From Treponema sp. (lineage in GTDB: Bacteria > Spirochaetota > Spirochaetia > Treponematales > Treponemataceae), in NCBI GenBank assembly GCA_024699205.1, contig JAILQA010000515.1, positions 1-5,167 on the forward strand: a DNA stretch of 5,167 nucleotides, read 5' to 3'. Both the position numbers and the translations under genes were made by a program. Below the pieces are notes generated by a model. That model searched no databases. It was not told the DNA's origin and was given only the letters and a program-made list of their open reading frames with translations. This document shows, in pieces, positions 1-4,844 of this stretch (positions within the stretch are counted from its first letter, which is position 1; the number at the start of each line of letters is the position of its first letter).

Positions 1-34
1 GGTTACGATCTGTGTGACCGCGCCATAATAAAGC
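1..34. other. Unassigned edge segment, probably the 3' end of an upstream unit
   Basis: This short stretch is richer in GC than the rest of the window and sits directly before a strong plus-strand terminator, so it probably belongs to a unit entering from the left. If protein-coding on the plus strand, the frame beginning at base 2 ends at a TAA at 26-28, just before the terminator, and the frame beginning at base 1 ends at a TGA at 55-57, inside the hairpin loop. Bases 1-6 can also pair with 14-19 (one G-U pair) around a 7-nt loop, so a structured RNA tail is possible. Nothing here identifies the product. Confidence 0.3.
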
Positions 35-76
35 ACTGCATTCATTTACAAAACTGATGATTGCAGTCCTTTTTTT
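30..76 (+). terminator. Intrinsic terminator, probably bidirectional
   Basis: ACTGCA (35-40) pairs with TGCAGT (62-67). After one T-T mismatch, TCAT (42-45) pairs with ATGA (57-60), leaving an 11-nt loop. The stem can be extended outward across a C-C mismatch by AAAG (30-33) with CTTT (69-72). It is followed by T7 (70-76), which makes a good rho-independent terminator for a plus-strand unit ending left of the window. On the minus strand the same hairpin is followed by GCTTTATTA, so it may also end the transcript of the beta-barrel gene, whose stop codon lies 17 nt before the T tract. Confidence 0.75.
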
Positions 77-92
77 ATGTCAACAGTGTTTT

Positions 93-566
93 TTAGAACC
101 AGACACGGAATCCGAGTGCGGCACCAATGTCAAACCAGTCAAAACCAGCATTACCGTTTTCTCCACTCAATTGAATTACGAAAGTTGGCTGATATGCTGC
201 CTGCAGATATAATTCAAGGAATCCATCAAGCAGGAATACGTTTGTACCAATCAGAACACGAGGACCAACATTTAAATTAGACCAGTTGTCGCCAAAGTAC
301 ATAGAACCAAATACACCAAGACCATAGTAGTAGCCCCATGAACCTTCAATCTTTGGATTAGCAAACCACCAGTCAGCTGTAAGACCAATACCTGTTCCAG
401 CATTTCCAAAATGACCGTCAACTGCAAATACACATGGTAATGAATCAACTTTGAAAGTCAATGCTCCACCAAGTGGATAACCACCCTGAGCACCAATTCC
501 AACAGAGAATGCATGTGATGTTCCCAATACAAACAAAACAGCTAATACAGAAAAAAGTTTTTTCAT
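93..566 (-). CDS. Outer-membrane beta-barrel protein, DUF3996/BAPKO_0422-like
   Basis: This 157-residue protein has a clear signal peptide: MKK, a hydrophobic core at residues 4-16, and a likely signal peptidase I site after Ser-His-Ala at residue 19. There is no lipobox cysteine. The mature part of about 138 residues is rich in Gly and aromatic residues in alternating strand-like segments. It contains GLTADWW at 61-67, GPRVLIG at 101-107 and LELYLQAA at 117-124, and ends in GFRVWF. A C-terminal aromatic residue is the usual signal for BAM-dependent insertion into the outer membrane. This arrangement matches from memory the DUF3996 family of small barrels in Borrelia and Treponema, of roughly eight-strand size; no specific function is known. 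The ATG at 566 is well supported by AGAGGAG (574-580) seven bases upstream. The gene stands alone, divergent from the chemoreceptor gene. The outer-membrane barrel call is firm and the exact family somewhat less so. Confidence 0.88.
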   Translation of the reverse strand: MKKLFSVLAVLFVLGTSHAFSVGIGAQGGYPLGGALTFKVDSLPCVFAVDGHFGNAGTGIGLTADWWFANPKIEGSWGYYYGLGVFGSMYFGDNWSNLNVGPRVLIGTNVFLLDGFLELYLQAAYQPTFVIQLSGENGNAGFDWFDIGAALGFRVWF

Positions 567-573
567 AAAAATA

Positions 574-580
574 CTCCTCT
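574..580 (-). promoter_or_regulatory. Ribosome binding site of the beta-barrel gene
   Basis: Read on the minus strand this is AGAGGAG, seven bases before the ATG at 566. It is a strong Shine-Dalgarno match and fixes the start of the signal peptide. Confidence 0.8.
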
Positions 581-635
581 TATGAAGAAAAAATCTTAAA
601 CCCTCTCTTTTTGAGCAAACTTTTTTACAAGAAAA

Positions 636-664
636 ATACTATCAGATAGTTAGGTACTTGGCAA
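636..664 (-). promoter_or_regulatory. Sigma-70-type promoter for the beta-barrel gene
   Basis: On the minus strand, -35 TTGCCA (659-664, five of six consensus bases) is separated by exactly 17 bases from -10 TAGTAT (636-641, four of six). A TG one base upstream of the -10 makes it an extended -10. The predicted transcription start is near 629, which gives a leader of about 63 nt before the ATG at 566. A 13-nt palindrome (638-650) overlaps the -10 and spacer. Confidence 0.6.
638..650. repeat. Perfect inverted repeat over the beta-barrel promoter, candidate operator
   Basis: ACTATC and GATAGT form six-base arms around a single central A. The element covers part of the -10 hexamer and the extended -10 of the minus-strand promoter, which is a common position for a repressor site. 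No matching regulator is known, so the operator role is inferred from position alone. Confidence 0.35.
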
Positions 665-680
665 GATTTAAAAAAATCTT
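663..680. repeat. AT-rich inverted repeat between the divergent promoters
   Basis: AAGATTT (663-669) and AAATCTT (674-680) are perfect seven-base arms around AAAA. It touches the -35 of the minus-strand promoter and lies just upstream of the plus-strand promoter of the chemoreceptor gene. It could be a shared operator. Such AT-only arms also arise by chance in a genome of this composition. Confidence 0.3.
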
Positions 681-698
681 TTATTTTTGAATTTATGG

Positions 699-707
699 TG
701 GTAAAAT
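699..707 (+). promoter_or_regulatory. Extended -10 promoter for the chemoreceptor gene
   Basis: TGG followed by TAAAAT is an extended -10 with five of six consensus bases in the hexamer (702-707). No good -35 is found 16-18 bases upstream, which extended -10 promoters can tolerate. The predicted start is near 714, giving a leader of about 24 nt that contains the AGGAG at 727-731. I saw no sigma-28 (FliA) type sequence, although chemotaxis genes often use that factor in other bacteria. A weaker alternative is TTGGCA (658-663) with TATTTT (682-687) at 18-base spacing. Confidence 0.45.
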
Positions 708-726
708 GAAACTAACATATTTGAGC

Positions 727-731
727 AGGAG
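727..731 (+). promoter_or_regulatory. Ribosome binding site that decides the chemoreceptor start
   Basis: AGGAG ends directly against the first in-frame ATG (732), leaving no spacing, but lies six bases before the second ATG (738), which is the normal distance. This favours initiation at 738, two codons inside the longest open frame. Confidence 0.75.
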
Positions 732-737
732 ATGCTA

Positions 738-2882
738 ATGAGATTAGGATTAAAATTCAAAATTATCATTTTTGTGGTTCTTTTGATAAATCTTGCAGTT
801 ATTTTACTTGGTCTTATCGCTAGAGGTGAATTAGCCCATTCAATTACTAAAAATACAGAACAGATTATGGATTTGAATGCGCAGAAGTCAGCACGAGTTT
901 TGCAGGATGTAAACAAGAAGGAATTTTATCTTCTTGAGTCAATTGCTTCTCTTCCATTTATTAGAGATGAAAACATATCTTTGGAAGAAAAGACTGCACA
1001 GCTTGAAGCAATTCCAAAATCAAATTCTGTGCATTTTGAGAATCTAGCCTTTTATAGCAAGGAAGGTATTTGTATCAGACCTGATGGTACTTATGTAGAT
1101 GTTTCCGAAGTTGAGTTCTTTATCGAAACTCTCTCTGGAAAACGCTGGGTTATCGATCCTCTTCCAAGAAGTTTTATGATTGAAGGTGATTCTGATGATA
1201 CAATTATGTTCTACAGTATTCCTGTATACAGCATTAATGATCCAACTAAAGCAATTGGTATATTATCTTCAATCGTAAATGGTTCAGATGTTTATAATCT
1301 TTCTGAGTCAATTTTAATTGGAAAAAATTCGCATCCTTCAATTATTTCTACAAAATCAGGAATGGTAATTGGACCAAATACTTATGTTGGACTTAGTCAG
1401 GAAGATATTACTGCAATTCAGGAAAGCGGTGCTCAGGCATTAAATAAAGATGAAGATGCAGAAAAAACTCCTTGGGACCTGATGATGGATTCTGTCATTG
1501 CCGGTCAAACTGGTTTTGAAATTGTAACAGAGCCTTTGACAAATGAGAAAAAGGTTGTTTCTTATTTACCAGTTGGCGATGAAAGTGGTTGGGCCGTTTT
1601 GTGTGCAGCTCCTTATCGCGAATATTTTGACAGTCTTTCAAGAATTACAGGCATTATTGTAATTGCAATTATTGTTGCAATTATCATTGTTGTTATTGCA
1701 ACTCTTATTTTGGTTTCAATCCTTATAAAACCACTTGGATATGTAAAAACTACAATCAACGATATTGCAACTGGAGATGCTGACCTTACAAAGAGAATTG
1801 ACATTAATCTTAATGATGAAATTGGTGAAGTAGTTGTAGGATTTAATAATTTTACCGAAAAACTCCAGGCAATTATTGCACAGGTAAAAAAATCACGGGA
1901 TACTCTGGGAAATGCAGGTGCAGATTTGGATTCTTCTACTATGAATACTGCAACCTCTATTGAAGAAATCCTTACAAGTATAGATTCTGTGCATAATCAG
2001 ATTGATAATCAGTATAAGTCAGTTCAGCAGACAGCTGGAGCAGTAAATGAAATTGCAAGCAATATTGAATCTTTAGGACATATGATTGGAAAACAGTCTT
2101 CCGAAGTTTCTGATGCTTCTGCGGCAATTGAACAGATGATTGGTAATATTAAGTCTGTAAATGCTTCTATGGAAAAAATGTCTGAATCTTTTGATGGACT
2201 TGCTAATTCTGCACAAACAGGTATTCAGCTGCAATTGAATGTAAATACAATTATCGAAGAAATCAAAAATCAGAGTGAAACCTTACAGGATGCAAACTCT
2301 GCAATTGCTGCCATTGCCGAGCAAACAAATCTTCTTGCTATGAACGCTGCAATCGAAGCGGCTCATGCTGGTGATGCAGGAAAGGGCTTCTCTGTTGTTG
2401 CTGATGAAATCCGTAAATTGTCTGAAACCTCTTCTTCACAGTCAAAAACAATTGGTGATCAGTTGAATAACATAAAATCTTCAATTGATAATGTAGTTTC
2501 TGCTTCTGAAGAATCAAGTCAGGCATTCCAGTCTGTAACAAATAAAATTACAGATACGGAACAGCTTGTTCACCAGATTCAGGCTGCAATGGAAGAACAG
2601 AATACCGGTTCTATGCAGATTTCAAATGCACTTCATTCTATGAATGATTCTACAATAGAAGTTAGAACCGCCAGTGTAGAAATGTCTCAGGGAAATAAGG
2701 CAATTCTTGAAGAAGTTAAAAACTTACAGGATGCCACAGGAATTATGCAGTCTAGCGTAGAAGAAATGACTCACGGCGCAAGGCGAATTAAAGAAACTGG
2801 TATGGCCCTTAGAGAGATTTCTGATAAGATGAAGTCTTCTATTGATGAAATCGGTAGTCAGATAGATAGATTTAAGGTATAA
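738..2882 (+). CDS. Methyl-accepting chemotaxis protein with double-Cache sensor
   Basis: This is a complete 714-residue transmembrane chemoreceptor. Helix 1 is at about residues 8-27. A periplasmic sensor of about 270 residues (30-300) looks like a dCache_1 domain, with the strand pattern LAFYSKEG (103-110), MFYSIPVYS (157-165), and GWAVLCAAP (284-292) at its end. Helix 2 is at about 303-330. A HAMP domain (331-383) carries the conserved Pro332 and the DEIG motif (360-363). The coiled-coil signalling domain follows, with the hairpin tip EQTNLLAMNAAIEAAHAG at 528-545 and then GKGFSVVADEIRKL. The tip binds CheA and CheW, so ligand binding outside controls CheY phosphorylation and flagellar rotation. 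Each arm is about 22 heptads long, which suggests a long (44H/48H-like) class. The C-terminus (QIDRFKV) has no CheR-tethering pentapeptide, so methylation would rely on a neighbouring receptor or an untethered CheR. The ligand is unknown: the VSEVEFF segment (122-128) lacks the Arg and Trp of the amino-acid-binding dCache motif. The start is chosen at 738 because of ribosome binding site spacing; an ATG at 732 is the alternative. Confidence 0.96.
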   Translation: MRLGLKFKIIIFVVLLINLAVILLGLIARGELAHSITKNTEQIMDLNAQKSARVLQDVNKKEFYLLESIASLPFIRDENISLEEKTAQLEAIPKSNSVHFENLAFYSKEGICIRPDGTYVDVSEVEFFIETLSGKRWVIDPLPRSFMIEGDSDDTIMFYSIPVYSINDPTKAIGILSSIVNGSDVYNLSESILIGKNSHPSIISTKSGMVIGPNTYVGLSQEDITAIQESGAQALNKDEDAEKTPWDLMMDSVIAGQTGFEIVTEPLTNEKKVVSYLPVGDESGWAVLCAAPYREYFDSLSRITGIIVIAIIVAIIIVVIATLILVSILIKPLGYVKTTINDIATGDADLTKRIDINLNDEIGEVVVGFNNFTEKLQAIIAQVKKSRDTLGNAGADLDSSTMNTATSIEEILTSIDSVHNQIDNQYKSVQQTAGAVNEIASNIESLGHMIGKQSSEVSDASAAIEQMIGNIKSVNASMEKMSESFDGLANSAQTGIQLQLNVNTIIEEIKNQSETLQDANSAIAAIAEQTNLLAMNAAIEAAHAGDAGKGFSVVADEIRKLSETSSSQSKTIGDQLNNIKSSIDNVVSASEESSQAFQSVTNKITDTEQLVHQIQAAMEEQNTGSMQISNALHSMNDSTIEVRTASVEMSQGNKAILEEVKNLQDATGIMQSSVEEMTHGARRIKETGMALREISDKMKSSIDEIGSQIDRFKV

Positions 2883-2895
2883 AAATAATATAAAA

Positions 2896-2938
2896 GAACG
2901 GAGGTGTAATTTCTCTGCGTGAAATGCTACCTCCGTTT
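2896..2938 (+). terminator. Long hairpin after the chemoreceptor gene, possible terminator
   Basis: AACGGAGGT (2897-2905) pairs perfectly with ACCTCCGTT (2929-2937), and a G-U pair adds to the base. Across a 3x3 internal loop, ATTTC (2909-2913) pairs with GAAAT (2921-2925). It starts 14 nt after the stop codon and probably ends the chemoreceptor transcript. On the plus strand only TTT follows, which is weak. On the minus strand the hairpin is followed by CTTTTATATTATTTTT, a better T tract, although no minus-strand gene ends here. The stem also holds a Shine-Dalgarno-like GGAGGT. The hairpin is certain; the terminator role is moderately supported. Confidence 0.5.
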
Positions 2939-2958
2939 GAATCCTTGTAATCACTACC

Positions 2959-2987
2959 TAGAATAAAATCAAAATAGAGTATATAGT
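2959..2987 (+). promoter_or_regulatory. Candidate promoter for the MATE gene, close to its start codon
   Basis: TATAGT (2982-2987) matches five of six -10 consensus bases. Seventeen bases upstream is TAGAAT (2959-2964), a weak -35 with three of six matches. If the hexamer is used, transcription would begin near 2994, two bases before the ATG at 2996, giving an essentially leaderless mRNA. The lack of a Shine-Dalgarno sequence before this ATG agrees with that. Confidence 0.4.
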
Positions 2988-2995
2988 TTTTACCT

Positions 2996-4318
2996 ATGTT
3001 TAAGAGCGAATATAAAAACAAGCTGGTAAAAATCTTTGTCCCAATCATGCTGAGTAATTTGATTTCTCAGATTCAGATGTTTATTGACAGAATCTTTTTG
3101 GGACGCATGGATATTCTTTATATGAGCGCGGTAGGAAATGCGACTGCTCCTGTCTGGACATCTATGTCTTTTATTTTTTCACTTTCTATGGGGGCTTCAA
3201 TTCTGATAAGTCAGTCGGTAGGGGAGAAGGATATTGAAAAATCAAAGGACTATGCAGCCTCGCTGATTAAGTTTCATAATGTACTTCCTCTTCTAATGTT
3301 CCTTTTCTGGGTTTTCTGTGCACCTATGGTTTTCCGTCTGATGGGAGTTTCCGAAAATGTGCTTGGACTTTGTGTAACATACACAAGACTCTATTCACCA
3401 GTTTTTCTGATTCTCGGGTTATTTGCTTCGTATAGTGTTGTTTTTCAAACTTCCAATTATACAAAACCGCTGGTAACTTACGGAATAATCCGTTCAGTTT
3501 TGAATATAATTCTGGATTATCTTTTGATTTTTGGAAAGTTTGGATTTCCACGAATGGAGATTGCAGGTGCGGCTCTTGGTACAACTATAGCAGAATATGC
3601 AGGAGCTCTTTATCTTTTGTATATAATAATCGCCAAAAAGGATAAGTTTTTTACAAGTCCTGGTCTTAAGCGTATTTTGCAGTCAAAGTTTACTCCTTAT
3701 GTAAAATCGATAAAGTTAGGTTTTCCTACTGCCTGTGAAGACCTCCTTTGGAATGCCGGAAATCTCTGTATAATCAGAATCTTGAATACAATCAACGAAA
3801 GGGCTGCCGGAATCTACTCAATGGTTTTTACCGTAGAAATTATTTTTGTAGTTGTGATTGGTGCAATTGGAAACGGAACTTTGACTTTGACAGGAGAGGC
3901 AACTGGTGCAAAAGATCATAAGCTTTATCGTAATGTTGTAAAAACTTCAATTTTATGGGCTTTTATGGTCGCTGCCTTTGCTTTGATTTTTGTTTCCATT
4001 TTCCCTCGAATTACCCTCAGTCTTTTTACTACAGATAAGGAAGTTATAGAGAGCTCTGTGATTTTCATAATTCTTGTGGCTGCAAATCTCTTTGGTAAAT
4101 CCAGCAATATAATTTTTGGAAATGGAATCCGCGGTTATGGAGACACAAAGTGGATGCTTATTACTCAGACGATGGGAACATTTTCGGTTGTAGGACTTGC
4201 TGCTCTCTGTGTTTTTGTTTTTAAGCTTGGTATTCTTGGAGTTTTTATAGCAGTTTTGTTTGATGAAGCAAGCCGGGCCTTTATAAACTTTGCAAGATTT
4301 TCGCGAATTAAGTTTTAA
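2996..4318 (+). CDS. MATE family multidrug efflux transporter
   Basis: This 440-residue inner-membrane protein has about twelve hydrophobic segments in two similar halves, the usual size and plan for the MATE (DinF/NorM-like) family. These proteins export cationic or amphipathic compounds in exchange for Na+ or H+. The N-half shows FIDRIFLGRMD (29-39) and ILISQSVGEKDIEKSKDY (69-86). The C-half repeats the second element as TLTLTGEATGAKDHKLYRN (295-313). LNIILDYLLIFGKFGFP (169-185) followed by IAGAALGTTIAEY (189-201) is the classic family segment. Asp31, Asn170 and Asp174 have the same spacing as the N-lobe ion-coupling residues I recall from the archaeal PfMATE (Asp41, Asn180, Asp184), so the coupling site appears intact. 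Substrate cannot be predicted. The ATG at 2996 has no Shine-Dalgarno sequence. An in-frame TAG at 2984 excludes an earlier start, and the next ATG (3047) would cut into helix 1. It is separated from the chemoreceptor gene by a hairpin, so an independent promoter is likely. Confidence 0.95.
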   Translation: MFKSEYKNKLVKIFVPIMLSNLISQIQMFIDRIFLGRMDILYMSAVGNATAPVWTSMSFIFSLSMGASILISQSVGEKDIEKSKDYAASLIKFHNVLPLLMFLFWVFCAPMVFRLMGVSENVLGLCVTYTRLYSPVFLILGLFASYSVVFQTSNYTKPLVTYGIIRSVLNIILDYLLIFGKFGFPRMEIAGAALGTTIAEYAGALYLLYIIIAKKDKFFTSPGLKRILQSKFTPYVKSIKLGFPTACEDLLWNAGNLCIIRILNTINERAAGIYSMVFTVEIIFVVVIGAIGNGTLTLTGEATGAKDHKLYRNVVKTSILWAFMVAAFALIFVSIFPRITLSLFTTDKEVIESSVIFIILVAANLFGKSSNIIFGNGIRGYGDTKWMLITQTMGTFSVVGLAALCVFVFKLGILGVFIAVLFDEASRAFINFARFSRIKF

Positions 4319-4350
4319 GTTACAAAATAATTACGCATTGCCTCTGCAGG

Positions 4351-4373
4351 ATAACGGAAGTCTGTTATTTTTT
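4351..4373 (+). terminator. Intrinsic terminator of the MATE gene
   Basis: ATAACGG (4351-4357) pairs with CTGTTAT (4362-4368), with one G-U pair and a four-base loop, and is followed by T5 (4369-4373). It lies 32 nt after the MATE stop codon. Its right arm and T tract contain the stop codon and last two lysine codons of the convergent DUF2087 gene, so the element is shared with coding sequence. No clear terminator for the minus-strand gene was seen in the gap or the adjoining end of the MATE gene. Confidence 0.65.
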
Positions 4374-4637
4374 CTCTACCCAATAAATACCTTTTTCAGG
4401 ATTCCTGTCCATGTAAAAATTATCATAGAGTTCTCGTCTTAAAAGTGCATGGTCTCCAAAACTGTGCCACTTTTTCAAAATTATATTTACCTGGATTTCT
4501 TTATACTCAATTCCTGGCTCAAACTTGGAAATAAGATAATCCAGAACAGCGAGTTTTTCTTCCTTCTTCTTAGGCCAGCGGATTACGATTCCGTCCTTGC
4601 TGATAATTGTGTCAAGATTTACTTTTTTATCTTCCAT
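4365..4637 (-). CDS. DUF2087 domain-containing small protein
   Basis: This is a 90-residue cytoplasmic protein with no signal peptide or membrane segment. Most of it (about 16-88) matches the DUF2087 pattern as I know it: DGIVIRWPKKKEEKLAVL, then a short helix, FEPGIEYKEIQVN (39-51), GDHALLRREL (61-70), and a C-terminal R-x5-GIYWVEK (78-88). The domain occurs alone or fused to DNA-binding domains in bacterial regulators. It is basic and helical, so a regulatory or nucleic-acid-binding role is plausible, but no function is established. The frame stays open to a TTG at 4667 (100 residues, with a GTG at 4661). I prefer the ATG at 4637 because TAAGG (4647-4651 on the minus strand) lies nine bases upstream, while the TTG has no Shine-Dalgarno sequence and the extra ten residues fall outside the domain. 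The gene converges on the MATE gene with 46 nt between stop codons. Confidence 0.88.
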   Translation of the reverse strand: MEDKKVNLDTIISKDGIVIRWPKKKEEKLAVLDYLISKFEPGIEYKEIQVNIILKKWHSFGDHALLRRELYDNFYMDRNPEKGIYWVEKK

Positions 4638-4695
4638 TGTCCCACGCCTTAAAATCTTCACAGGCAAGCTTTTTCTTATGTTTCATTCTTGCAAT

Positions 4696-4714
4696 TTCTT
4701 ATATTTTATAAGAA
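4696..4714. repeat. Perfect 19-nt palindrome over the DUF2087 promoter, candidate operator
   Basis: TTCTTATA (4696-4703) and TATAAGAA (4707-4714) are perfect eight-base arms around TTT. The element contains the putative minus-strand -10 (4705-4710) and covers the predicted transcription start, an ideal position for repression. It loosely resembles the AT-rich boxes of Fur/PerR-type regulators, but its arm spacing differs from the PerR consensus. It could instead fold as a hairpin in the RNA, although no T tract follows. Confidence 0.45.
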
Positions 4715-4731
4715 TAAAATCATATAATCAA
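4705..4731 (-). promoter_or_regulatory. Candidate promoter for the DUF2087 gene
   Basis: On the minus strand, -10 TATAAA (4705-4710, five of six) lies 15 bases after TTGATT (4726-4731, four of six). The spacing is shorter than ideal. The predicted start is near 4698, giving a leader of about 60 nt before the ATG at 4637. A perfect palindrome overlaps the -10. Confidence 0.4.
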
Positions 4732-4765
4732 CATTGCACCGCTCTTGAGGGGCATGGGGAAAACA

Positions 4766-4794
4766 TTGTTTTTAATGTATAATTAGTGTATAAA
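4766..4794 (+). promoter_or_regulatory. Promoter for the SH3-domain protein gene
   Basis: TTGTTT (4766-4771) and TATAAA (4789-4794, five of six) are separated by exactly 17 bases. The predicted start is near 4801, with a leader of about 44 nt. A perfect TATAAT lies just upstream at 4778-4783 but has only a weak -35 (TGGGGA, 4755-4760), so it may be a second overlapping promoter. ACATT (4763-4767) and AATGT (4774-4778) form a small inverted repeat across this region. Confidence 0.5.
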
Positions 4795-4835
4795 AGAAAT
4801 AAAATAATGCGGCAAAGATAAGAACTGGGAAATAT

Positions 4836-4840
4836 GGAGA
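4836..4840 (+). promoter_or_regulatory. Ribosome binding site of the SH3-domain gene
   Basis: GGAGA lies four bases before the ATG at 4845 (five bases counted from GGAG). It is a good Shine-Dalgarno match that supports this start and the signal peptide that follows. Confidence 0.7.
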
Positions 4841-4844
4841 AAAA

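Noticed and set aside
1..28. Possible tRNA 3' end, because CCA occurs at 23-25
   Set aside because: The bases where the T loop should be read TTACGAT rather than TTCNANN, and the matching T stem does not form.
77..280. Plus-strand open frame of 67 codons
   Set aside because: It is antisense to the beta-barrel gene, whose signal peptide, ribosome binding site and C-terminal barrel signature are convincing; the frame has no recognisable protein features.
658..680. Sigma-54 promoter suggested by TTGGCA
   Set aside because: The GC doublet expected at -12 with the correct spacing is absent (AA is present instead).
668..916. Minus-strand open frame of 82 codons across the start of the chemoreceptor gene
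   Set aside because: It overlaps the divergent promoter region and a certain gene on the other strand, and has no ribosome binding site or family resemblance.
2724..2954. Minus-strand open frame of 76 codons
   Set aside because: It is antisense to the conserved chemoreceptor C-terminus and runs through the intergenic hairpin; the sequence looks like a composition artefact.
2919..2966. Tiny open frame GTG to TAA (15 codons) after the GGAGGT in the hairpin
   Set aside because: The spacing from GGAGGT is too long, the frame lies inside the hairpin, and nothing indicates a leader peptide for an exporter.
3324..3584. Minus-strand open frame of 86 codons
   Set aside because: It is wholly antisense to the MATE gene and lacks start signals or recognisable features.
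4638..4667. N-terminal extension of the DUF2087 protein from TTG at 4667
   Set aside because: There is no Shine-Dalgarno sequence before the TTG, and the added residues lie outside the domain; the ATG at 4637 has a partial site at normal spacing. It remains a possible alternative.
4730..4768. Direct repeat AACATTG at 4730-4736 and 4762-4768
   Set aside because: Seven bases in an AT-rich intergenic region, with no third copy and no clear placement relative to promoters, is within chance expectation.
4597..4782. Plus-strand open frame of 61 codons in the second divergent region
   Set aside because: It overlaps the DUF2087 start and both divergent promoters, lacks a ribosome binding site, and its hydrophobic content reflects T-rich DNA.
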